Origin: an uncultured Lachnospiraceae bacterium
GTDB taxonomy: Bacteria; Bacillota; Clostridia; Lachnospirales; Lachnospiraceae
Direction: 5' to 3'
NCBI GenBank assembly: GCA_934294885.1
Contig: CAKRAK010000014.1
Location: 1-64,000, forward strand
DNA length: 64,000 nucleotides
Shown here: positions 8,041 through 14,989 of the stretch, piece after piece
Layout: each line of letters opens with the position of its first letter
Position numbering within the stretch: the stretch's first letter is position 1
Notes under the pieces: generated by a model
What the model saw: only the letters and a program-made list of their open reading frames with translations
Databases searched by the model: none
What the model was told of the DNA's origin: nothing
Position numbers and translations under genes: made by a program

Positions 8041-8799
8041 ATGTTAACAAAAATAATTATTATATTAGTATTATTATTAATCTTATTTGTTGCCGGAATT
8101 ATCATCTACATTCAGGTATCCAAAAAAATCAAGCGGGTGTCTATGGAGTTATTCGGCACCTCCGATATTACACAGGTTGCAACGAATCTAAAACAGGAGG
8201 AAGCAAGTACACCCAAATCCGTATCCGGTATGACCAGTCTTCTGCTTCCTAAGATTAGCAGTGACTTTCCGGATTTTGAATATAATGAAATGAAAAGCCG
8301 GGCAGAAAATGTTCTTACAACTTATCTGCTTGCCATTAATGACCGTTCTGTCGGAACCTTACATAACGGAAATGATGAGTTAAAGCAGAAGTTAGAAAGC
8401 TATATCGAGATGTTGAACGGAAAGGGGCTTCATGAGCATTTTGAGCAGATTCGAATTCACCGGACAGAGATTAATCAATACAGAAAAACGGACGGCCGAT
8501 GTATTATTACATTTCAGACTTCTTTAGAATGTTATCATTACACAACAGATGAGAACGGAACCGTAACATCCGGAGACAAGCAATACAAATATCAGACAAA
8601 ATACAATACGGATATGATTTATATTCAGGATTTGTCTAAGGTTAAAAATGAAGGTGACTTTGCGCTGGGACTGAATTGTCCAAACTGCGGAGCACCCATA
8701 TCCTCTCTCGGTGCCAAGCATTGTGAATACTGCGGAACACCGATTATTGAGCTTAACATCCGTTCCTGGTCCTTTAGTAACATAACGGAAATGTCATAA
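8041..8799 (+). CDS. Membrane-anchored TIM44-like/zinc-ribbon protein (YdjH-like)
   Basis: The 252-residue protein has an N-terminal transmembrane helix (about 5-26), a TIM44-like soluble region (about 80-200, containing FPDFEYNEMKSRAENVLTTY), and a single C-terminal zinc ribbon CPNCGAPISS...CEYCGTPI (about 220-239). Length and order match Bacillus YdjH. It is the last gene of the ydjG-ydjH pair and ends at a strong bidirectional terminator. The predicted role is to form, with the preceding gene, the membrane docking site for the SPFH protein encoded upstream. The start has an acceptable AGAGGAATC upstream. Confidence 0.78.
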   Translation: MLTKIIIILVLLLILFVAGIIIYIQVSKKIKRVSMELFGTSDITQVATNLKQEEASTPKSVSGMTSLLLPKISSDFPDFEYNEMKSRAENVLTTYLLAINDRSVGTLHNGNDELKQKLESYIEMLNGKGLHEHFEQIRIHRTEINQYRKTDGRCIITFQTSLECYHYTTDENGTVTSGDKQYKYQTKYNTDMIYIQDLSKVKNEGDFALGLNCPNCGAPISSLGAKHCEYCGTPIIELNIRSWSFSNITEMS

Positions 8800-8861
8800 C
8801 CACCGCGATTTCTAAAATATGATTGTATCTTCCATGTAATGTATAACGATACAAGAAAAAC

Positions 8862-8916
8862 AAAACCTCAGGTGATTTGAAGGTTATATATCCTTCATTC
8901 CCACCTGAGGTTTTTT
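8862..8916. terminator. Bidirectional terminator between ydjH-like and aminotransferase genes
   Basis: Stem AAAACCTCAGGTG (8862-8874) with CACCTGAGGTTTT (8902-8914), ending in six T on the plus strand and four T on the minus strand. It serves both convergent transcripts. Confidence 0.85.
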
Positions 8917-8923
8917 ACGCTCA

Positions 8924-10093
8924 TTACTTCTTCTCTTCTAACTCTTTTATAAATGCCTTGATCCTTGCCATTGCTTCCTTTAATTCGTCCAAAGAATATG
9001 CATAAGAAATTCGTAAAAATCCCTCTCCACAGTCTCCAAAGGCATCCCCCGGAACAACTGCTAATTTCTGGGAATTTAAAAGACGGATTGCAAACTCCTC
9101 CGACGAGATTCCAAACTTTTTAATACATGGGAACATATAAAATGCACCCTTTGGCTCAAAGCAGGGAAGTCCCATTTCCTTAAATTCATTTAAAAGAAAT
9201 CTTCGCCTCTGGTCATAGGATTCTCTCATGTTTTCTACATCCTTGTCACAATCCCGCATGGCAGATATTGCTGCATACTGACTGGTAGTCGGTGCACACA
9301 TAATGGCGAACTGATGAATCTTTGTCATCTGTTCAATAATCCGATCCGGACCTAATGCATAACCTAACCGCCATCCGGTCATGGCAAATGCCTTTGAAAA
9401 ACCACTGATTACAATGGTTCTTTCTCTCATTCCCGGAAGAGCTGCTATACTTACATGCCCACTGGTATATGTTAGCTCGGCATAAATTTCATCTGAAATC
9501 ACATACAGATCATGCTCCTTTATTACCTCTGCAATGGCTTCCAAATCTGGCTGTTCCATAATGGCACCGGTAGGATTATTGGGATAAGATAAAATCAAAA
9601 TTTTTGTTTTATCAGTAATGGCAGCCTCTAATTCTTCCTTCGTTAACCGGAATTGATTTTCATTTTTCAAATCAATGGTTACCGGAACGCCGCCTGCCAA
9701 ATCCACACAAGGCACATAAGATACATAGCATGGCTGAGGAATGATAACTTCATCCCCCGGATTCAGCATGGCACGAAGTGCCACATCAATTCCTTCACTG
9801 CCGCCTACCGTTAACAAACACTCTGTTTTCGGATTATAGGTTACATGAAATCTTCTTGTCATATAGCTGCATATCTCTTCCCGAAGCTCCATCAATCCGG
9901 CATTGGAAGTATAAAAAGTCTTTCCCCGTTCCAGGGAATAAATGCCTTCCTCCCGGACAGACCATGGTGTATCAAAATCAGGTTCCCCAACACCTAGTGA
10001 AATGGCATCCGGCATTTCACTTACTATATCAAAAAATTTACGGATACCGGATGGTTTCATCTGAACCACTTTATCTGCTAATGGATTTCTCAT
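8924..10093 (-). CDS. PLP-dependent class I/II aminotransferase
   Basis: The 389-residue fold-type I aminotransferase carries the PLP lysine at about 234 in SGFSKAFAMTGWRLGY, the NNPTG substrate/cofactor motif (YPNNPTGAIM), DEIYAELTY, and the C-terminal FLRISYA with the carboxylate-binding arginine. It is closest in style to PatA/AraT-type amino acid aminotransferases of Firmicutes, which use aromatic or broad amino donors; the substrate cannot be read from sequence. It overlaps the upstream Lrp-family regulator by 4 bases (ATGA), so the pair is coupled. It is the last gene of a four-gene operon beginning at the VanW gene. Confidence 0.9.
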   Translation of the reverse strand: MRNPLADKVVQMKPSGIRKFFDIVSEMPDAISLGVGEPDFDTPWSVREEGIYSLERGKTFYTSNAGLMELREEICSYMTRRFHVTYNPKTECLLTVGGSEGIDVALRAMLNPGDEVIIPQPCYVSYVPCVDLAGGVPVTIDLKNENQFRLTKEELEAAITDKTKILILSYPNNPTGAIMEQPDLEAIAEVIKEHDLYVISDEIYAELTYTSGHVSIAALPGMRERTIVISGFSKAFAMTGWRLGYALGPDRIIEQMTKIHQFAIMCAPTTSQYAAISAMRDCDKDVENMRESYDQRRRFLLNEFKEMGLPCFEPKGAFYMFPCIKKFGISSEEFAIRLLNSQKLAVVPGDAFGDCGEGFLRISYAYSLDELKEAMARIKAFIKELEEKK

Positions 10094-10581
10094 GCTGTTA
10101 CCACCTGTCTTTCATCCTTCTTCTGCTGTTCAATCTTCGTTCCGGCTTCCTTATATTTTTTCAGGACAAAATGAGTTGACGTACTTAATACGCCCTCCAT
10201 CGGTGCTAATTTTCTGGAAACAAACATAGCCACTTCCTTCATGGTCTTGCCTTCAATAAATACAGTCATGTCAAATCCACCGGACATTAAATAAAGAGAA
10301 GTAACCTCCTCATAGTTATAAATCCGTTCCGCAATCCGGTCAAAACCTTCCCCACGCTGAGGCGTAACCTTAACCTCAATTAAAGCAATCACCCTTTCGT
10401 CATCAGTTTTATCCCAGTTAATTACTGTATTATATCCGCAAATAATCTGTTCCTGCTCCATATCCCTTATGGTATTTTTCACAACGGACTCATCTAAGCC
10501 AAGCATGGTTGCCATATCCTTTGTGTCCATTTTAGGATTCTTCTCTAACATCTTCAAAATCTGTGTTCTTGTACTTTGCAT
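10090..10581 (-). CDS. Lrp/AsnC family transcriptional regulator
   Basis: The 163-residue protein has an N-terminal winged helix-turn-helix (about 1-60, TRTQILKMLEKNPKMDTKDM then MLGLDESVVKNTIRDME) and a C-terminal RAM/AsnC ligand domain (about 65-145, with VTSLYLMSGGFDMTVFIEGK). Lrp-family proteins sense amino acids and commonly control adjacent amino acid metabolism genes. Here it overlaps the aminotransferase gene and probably regulates it. It begins 11 bases after the AIR-synthase-like gene. The ligand is unknown. Confidence 0.9.
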   Translation of the reverse strand: MQSTRTQILKMLEKNPKMDTKDMATMLGLDESVVKNTIRDMEQEQIICGYNTVINWDKTDDERVIALIEVKVTPQRGEGFDRIAERIYNYEEVTSLYLMSGGFDMTVFIEGKTMKEVAMFVSRKLAPMEGVLSTSTHFVLKKYKEAGTKIEQQKKDERQVVTA

Positions 10582-10592
10582 ATCATTCTCCT

Positions 10593-11585
10593 TTATATCT
10601 GCATTTTCTGACCGTAAAATACAACGTTCAGTGCATCCCCCTTCGGAGGCACAAGATACCGTTCTTCCTCTCCGATTATTACTTTACGATCCATTTTCTT
10701 CGTTGTTTTCCCAATTATATTTGCTTCAATGCCGGCTTCATGAAACTGCTTTACAAGAGCGTTACCCTTATCTGTAATTACCAGAAGGCTTCCCTGTCCG
10801 TTCATCATATAAGGATTCAGGTTAAAATACTCACAAACCTCTATAATTTCCTGTTTCATATAGATGTCGGAAAGCCGAAAGGTTCCTCCGCAGTTACAAT
10901 TGCTAAGCATCTGCCATAATGCCCCGAATAATCCTCCGTTTGAAACATCATGCAAAATATAATCGGGCTGCATCGCGACTGCGGCCTCTAATACCGATAA
11001 TTCCGGCATCAGAGATGTATATTCCATATACTGCGCCGCTTTATCAATATAGCTTACCGGATACCTTGTTATGAGCTCATCCTTTTTTAATTGAGCAAGC
11101 AAAGCACCTCCGTACATGCCGACCCATTTTGTCATAATAATATCCATGCCCGGTTTTACCTTAGAACAATCCATGCTCCATAAACGTTTGCCAAATCCGG
11201 TCACCACAACAGTAGGAAACTGCACAGATGGTATCAGCTCCGTGTGTCCTCCCAAAATGGCAATCTGCTTTTCTTCGCACGCCTTTGCCAGGCTATCCAT
11301 AATCCGACGCAGATCCGCCTCTTCACTATGTTCCGGTAATAAAACAGCAAGCTCCACACCATAGGGCTTTCCACCTGCTGCGATTACGTTATTCAATGCA
11401 TTATTAAGGGCATATATTTCATTTCCTGTATAGCAAAAGGCAGTGGAGGCCATCGCTGTTACGATATCGCCAACCACTGCTCCATCCCGTCCGATTCCCG
11501 GAGATACAATATCTTCTCTACGGTATCTGATAGGTGCTAATACAGAACGCTTTAATGTATGCTCCGGTAATTTACCAGTTTTCAT
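10593..11585 (-). CDS. AIR-synthase-related protein (HypE/PurM superfamily)
   Basis: The 330-residue protein has the PurM/HypE/SelD/ThiL fold pattern: a glycine-rich N-terminal acidic loop (SPGIGRDGAVVGDIVTAMAS), an ATP-binding ALNNVIAAGGKP region, GGHTELIPS, and a C-terminal domain with HDVSNGGLFGALWQM. Members use ATP to activate or dehydrate substrates. It resembles the HypE-like AIR synthase proteins of Clostridia, but no hydrogenase genes are nearby, so hydrogenase maturation is not supported. Its start lies inside the end of the VanW gene (14-base overlap), and it is followed closely by the Lrp regulator. Substrate and pathway are unknown. Confidence 0.8.
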   Translation of the reverse strand: MKTGKLPEHTLKRSVLAPIRYRREDIVSPGIGRDGAVVGDIVTAMASTAFCYTGNEIYALNNALNNVIAAGGKPYGVELAVLLPEHSEEADLRRIMDSLAKACEEKQIAILGGHTELIPSVQFPTVVVTGFGKRLWSMDCSKVKPGMDIIMTKWVGMYGGALLAQLKKDELITRYPVSYIDKAAQYMEYTSLMPELSVLEAAVAMQPDYILHDVSNGGLFGALWQMLSNCNCGGTFRLSDIYMKQEIIEVCEYFNLNPYMMNGQGSLLVITDKGNALVKQFHEAGIEANIIGKTTKKMDRKVIIGEEERYLVPPKGDALNVVFYGQKMQI

Positions 11586-13110
11586 TCATCCGCTCCCAAA
11601 ATCTCTTTTTAAATATCATACGGTCACTCACTGACATAGCTCCTTCTGCTCCCGGATCTGCCGGAGGATCAACTGTCGGTGCTTCTGTTGTCGGCGCTTC
11701 CGTTGTCGGTTCTGCCGGGGTATCCGGTGTCGGAGTTACCGGGGTCTCAACCTTCTTCGTTCCCACACGAACCTTACCGTTTGTCTTTGAATACTGACTC
11801 TTGCCCCATGGAACGATGTAAGAATCTACCAGCTCGCCATCCTGATATACCTTTTTCCAAAGCTCAACATAATAACCGGTATGAGGAGACTCTTCCACAA
11901 CACGCTTTCCTTCTTCTAACGTATCATCCATGATTTCCTCCGGATCTCCCGGCTCATATGTATCAACGACTTTACTTTCAAAATCAATGGTTCGACCTGC
12001 ATCCCGCTCATTATGACCGTAGATTGCAAAGGATACACTTCCGCCTCCGGCATATCCTGAAATATAAACCGGATAGTTTGTGTTATTTGTAAATTTGAAA
12101 TCCATATAATCTCCGGCAATGGCTGCATCTCTACCCAAATCAACATAGCTTACTGTCAGAGAATGAGGATATCTCTCATCCACCTGAAGCTCTGCGATCA
12201 ATACTGCATTATATAATGTAGTGGATACCTGACAGATACCACCACCAACGCCGTCTGTCAGCTCGTTATTTACATACTGACCGGCTGATGAATAACCATT
12301 CTCTTCTGTACGGTCACCTAAGCCCTGATTTACGGAGAATTGTTCTCCCGGCATTAATACCGCACCATTAATACGATTGGTACCATTAATCAGGTTGTTA
12401 ATACGATTTGTATTACCGGAAGAATACTTGGTAGAATAAGAACCCAGTACACTGTCAATCATACGGAAATCATCCTCTGTATATTCCGGCTCTGTATCCT
12501 CAATGACTGCCTCTACCTCTACCGGCTTCTGCTCCCATGCTTTTGCCAGATAATCTTCCAAATTCTTTGTTGTCTTTTTTACATTAACCTTTGTACCTGA
12601 AACACCCGGCTGAACAACAAATTCACCGTTTTCCATAGTAATGGATGCATTCTCCGGTACCTTTACCATCTCTGTGGCATCTTCCTCTAATTTATGTGCC
12701 AGTACATCCTTATCAAATGTCTTTTCAGGAATCAGAATCGCATTTTCCTTCTCTAATCCTTTTATCTCTTTGTATCTTGCTAAAATGTTGCCCTGACGTC
12801 CATAGTTATATGCCTGTTCTACCGCTTCCTCCGGAGAAACATTGATATCAATCTCTCCAAGTGTGGTCATAAATTTTCCACTATCAGAGGTAAAGGTAAG
12901 GGTCAAATCCTCGATGTTATCCACATACTTTCCGTACTCCTCCAATGCCTCTTCCTTCGTCAGTCCGCCTACATACACACTGTCAATATAGACACCGTCA
13001 TATATCTTTCCGTTTTCTTTATCTTCTTTGGCAAAAGCTACGCTTCCCGCCAATATAACAATCGTTCCCAACAGTAATGATAATACTGTAATTTTCCATT
13101 TTTTCTTCAT
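11572..13110 (-). CDS. VanW family cell-wall-associated protein
   Basis: The 512-residue protein has a signal or anchor helix (about 7-27), a peptidoglycan-binding-like region (PG_binding_4, about 35-200), and a VanW domain (about 225-345) with FSVNQGLGDRTEENGYSSAG and GVGGGICQVSTTLYNAVL. A Thr/Pro/Glu-rich tail (PTPDTPAEPTTEAPTTEAPT, about 464-495) follows, then a short basic C-terminus. VanW proteins are common in Clostridia and linked to the cell envelope, but no enzymatic activity is established. The tail looks like a wall-spanning spacer without an LPXTG motif. It is the first gene of the operon and overlaps the AIR-synthase-like gene by 14 bases. Confidence 0.9.
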   Translation of the reverse strand: MKKKWKITVLSLLLGTIVILAGSVAFAKEDKENGKIYDGVYIDSVYVGGLTKEEALEEYGKYVDNIEDLTLTFTSDSGKFMTTLGEIDINVSPEEAVEQAYNYGRQGNILARYKEIKGLEKENAILIPEKTFDKDVLAHKLEEDATEMVKVPENASITMENGEFVVQPGVSGTKVNVKKTTKNLEDYLAKAWEQKPVEVEAVIEDTEPEYTEDDFRMIDSVLGSYSTKYSSGNTNRINNLINGTNRINGAVLMPGEQFSVNQGLGDRTEENGYSSAGQYVNNELTDGVGGGICQVSTTLYNAVLIAELQVDERYPHSLTVSYVDLGRDAAIAGDYMDFKFTNNTNYPVYISGYAGGGSVSFAIYGHNERDAGRTIDFESKVVDTYEPGDPEEIMDDTLEEGKRVVEESPHTGYYVELWKKVYQDGELVDSYIVPWGKSQYSKTNGKVRVGTKKVETPVTPTPDTPAEPTTEAPTTEAPTVDPPADPGAEGAMSVSDRMIFKKRFWERMNENW

Positions 13111-13165
13111 AAAATCATATCCTTATATTTATACTATTTATATTCATTCCAGTCTCACACATGTC

Positions 13166-13193
13166 ATTGTATCACAAACTTTCTTCATTTCAA
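13166..13193 (-). promoter_or_regulatory. Promoter of the vanW operon
   Basis: On the minus strand, TTGAAA (13188-13193) and TACAAT (13166-13171) with a 16-base spacer, about 55 bases before the VanW start at 13110. The remainder of the 13111-13374 gap holds only this promoter and the terminator at 13324. Confidence 0.6.
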
Positions 13194-13323
13194 GTATTTA
13201 AAACAATACTGTCAGAATTTACTAAGAATTTGACTTTTACATTGCAATTTTGTATATTTTACTTAATGTCTTTTTATATGGAAACAGCCCTTTTGAGGGC
13301 ATTTAAAAAGGATAAAAGCAAAG

Positions 13324-13353
13324 AAAAAATCGGGCAGGATAACCTACCCGATT
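13324..13353 (-). terminator. Terminator of the small membrane-protein gene
   Basis: Stem AATCGGGCAGG (13328-13338) and CCTACCCGATT (13343-13353) with a 4-base loop and one mismatch. On the minus strand it is followed by six T. It lies 21 bases after the stop of the 34-residue frame at 13375, which supports that frame being transcribed. Confidence 0.75.
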
Positions 13354-13374
13354 CAACATAACAAGATAATAAAC

Positions 13375-13479
13375 TTAAATCACACAGGTAATGATACTGA
13401 TTACCATTACAACCGCTAACAAAATAGCTACTACAGATGAAACAACTTTGTTTCTCTTACGATTACTGAAATTAAACAA
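13375..13479 (-). CDS. Small single-pass membrane protein (34 aa)
   Basis: The frame starts with TTG at 13479, preceded by GAGGTG about 7 bases upstream, and encodes a 34-residue peptide: a short basic head (FNFSNRKRNK) then one hydrophobic helix (VVSSVVAILLAVVMVISIITC). It is followed by its own terminator. The layout recalls Prli42-type stressosome-anchoring miniproteins of Firmicutes, but the sequence is too short to be sure. It is divergent from the gene at 13512, so the two may share a control region. Confidence 0.55.
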   Translation of the reverse strand: MFNFSNRKRNKVVSSVVAILLAVVMVISIITCVI

Positions 13480-13511
13480 GCCACACACCTCTTTTCTGAA
13501 AGGAATTACTT

Positions 13512-14150
13512 ATGAAAATATTATTTGTCCCGGCAGTCATTATATTCGGCTGGGTAATTCATCATAATATCAAGCGAAATAAAGGAAATGATAAGGAACA
13601 AATCACTTCTTATCTGGAAAAAGATGCCGCTGCAAACTTTACCAGACGGGGTGATATCTCAAAGCTGCCCTATATTCAGATTCCTTACGACAAGTTACCT
13701 CTTGATATTACCTTAAAAGATGAAAATTTGCAATCAAAGATTGAAGAATATCAAAGAAATATCAGAGAGTTGTCCGACAAGAAGCTGTTAAACTTATCCG
13801 GAATGGATAATATCAGCCTGAAAGCAAATTATGGGATTGCAAATTTGGAATTGCTCACCGCCTACGAGGGCAATTACAATCAATACATTCGGCTTTTATC
13901 TCTTTATGCCAACTGCATTTATAAGGAATATCCTTCGGAAGCCGCAGACATATGCCGGTACTGTATTGATATTGGAAGTGATATATCCACAACCTATACC
14001 CTGCTTGGAGCATATTATCTGTCCCATCATGACGAAGAGTATTTTGAAAAATTATACGACCGGATTCCGGATCGGGAAACCATCGCCGGCAAAAATATTA
14101 TCCGGAAACTGGATGACCTAAAAAAGACTACCAATGCAGACCATTTTTAA
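13512..14150 (+). CDS. Membrane-anchored protein of unknown function
   Basis: The 212-residue protein has one N-terminal hydrophobic helix (about 2-16, ILFVPAVIIFGWVIH) followed by a basic, then mostly helical soluble domain. Residues 110-200 look like TPR-type helices (YEGNYNQYIRLLSLYANCIY, YPSEAADICRYCIDIGSD), but no clear repeat consensus can be drawn. The family is not recognised. The start has AAAGGAATT upstream. It is a single-gene transcript: a terminator overlaps its stop codon, and upstream lies the divergent 34-residue gene. Confidence 0.75.
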   Translation: MKILFVPAVIIFGWVIHHNIKRNKGNDKEQITSYLEKDAAANFTRRGDISKLPYIQIPYDKLPLDITLKDENLQSKIEEYQRNIRELSDKKLLNLSGMDNISLKANYGIANLELLTAYEGNYNQYIRLLSLYANCIYKEYPSEAADICRYCIDIGSDISTTYTLLGAYYLSHHDEEYFEKLYDRIPDRETIAGKNIIRKLDDLKKTTNADHF

Positions 14151-14165
14151 GTCTGCATTTTTTTT
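14133..14165 (+). terminator. Terminator overlapping the end of the gene at 13512
   Basis: Perfect 9-bp stem AATGCAGAC (14133-14141) / GTCTGCATT (14151-14159) followed by an eight-T run. The stop codon (14148-14150) lies in the loop. Confidence 0.88.
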
Positions 14166-14227
14166 GCAACACTTTTGGAATTTTCAAACACATATTAAGT
14201 AGACAGCACCCATTTCTGTCTATAACA

Positions 14228-14426
14228 GGTATTTGAGGAACTTCCTTACACCAATGTAAAACAAATATAATATATCGCAGGCACGCTTGCGCTTCATCCG
14301 CACGCAACGGTACTAAATTCGGGAAAATGCTAATGCTTTCCCTCATTAAGTACCGGCGTGCTACAAGAGCCTGCTTATATATTATATTAGTTTTACATGA
14401 AGAAATATAGAAGTTTCTCAAATACC
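14228..14426. repeat. Large palindromic element, copy A
   Basis: A 199-base element. Outer arms GGTATTTGAGGAACTTC (14228) and GAAGTTTCTCAAATACC (ending 14426) pair with one mismatch. Inner arms ATGTAAAAC-AATATAATATAT pair next. Then a core of about 99 bases (14278-14376) begins CAGGCACGC, contains CGGTACTAAATTCGGG and CCCTCATTAAGTACCG, and ends GAGCCTGCTT. The core is about 90% like copy B at 18678-18775, and differing bases within stems change together (GCACGC/GCGTGC here, GCACAC/GTGTGC in B). The outer arms are unrelated to those of copy B. It ends 30 bases before the sigma factor start. Confidence 0.8.
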
Positions 14427-14455
14427 GATCCATCAAAAAAACGGAGGTGACGATA

Positions 14456-14989
14456 TTGAATAAGGAAGAACTTACAGCCCATGTGCTCCTTGCAAAGAAC
14501 GGTAATACCGATTCCTTTTGCAAGCTCTATGAGCTTTATTGCAAGGATATGTATCGTTTTGCATACTATATGCTAAAGGATGAGGAAGATGCAAAAGACA
14601 TTATAAGCGAGACGGTACTAGATGCTTTTACCGGCATTAAAGGTCTTAAGAATCCCGAAAAATTCAAAGCATGGATATTCCGTATTCTCACAACAAAGTG
14701 CAAACGACAGATGGCACAATATGTCGATCATAAGGAGCATCTGACAACCCATGATGAAGCTATGGAAATTGCTGCCGAAGACCGGGATCATTCAGAAAGC
14801 ATTGATTTAAAAAATGCATTTTCCGTATTAAACGATATGGAGCGTACTGTCCTGTCCCTCATCGTGATTGCAGGTTATTCCAGCAGAGAAACCGCAAGAA
14901 TGTTAAAAAGCAGAGAAGGAACCATTCGTTCCATAAAGAGCAGGGCACTTACCAAATTATCAAATGAATTAAAGGAGGATTTGGCATGA
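14456..14989 (+). CDS. ECF-type RNA polymerase sigma factor
   Basis: The 177-residue protein has a sigma-70 region 2 (about 10-75, LYELYCKDMYRFAYYMLKDE and AKDIISETVLDAF) and a region 4 helix-turn-helix (about 120-172, MERTVLSLIVIAGYSSRETA). It should direct RNA polymerase to a specific promoter set. Start: TTG at 14456 is preferred because GGAGG lies 8 bases upstream; the in-frame GTG at 14447 would fall inside that ribosome binding site. It overlaps the next gene by 4 bases (ATGA), so the next protein is probably its membrane regulator. No promoter fits in the 30 bases between the palindromic element and the start, so transcription must begin in or before that element. Confidence 0.88.
   Translation: MNKEELTAHVLLAKNGNTDSFCKLYELYCKDMYRFAYYMLKDEEDAKDIISETVLDAFTGIKGLKNPEKFKAWIFRILTTKCKRQMAQYVDHKEHLTTHDEAMEIAAEDRDHSESIDLKNAFSVLNDMERTVLSLIVIAGYSSRETARMLKSREGTIRSIKSRALTKLSNELKEDLA

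Noticed and set aside
10593..11585. Hydrogenase maturation protein HypE
   Set aside because: The fold fits, but no hydrogenase or hyp genes are nearby and the C-terminal HypE PRIC-type cysteine motif is absent.
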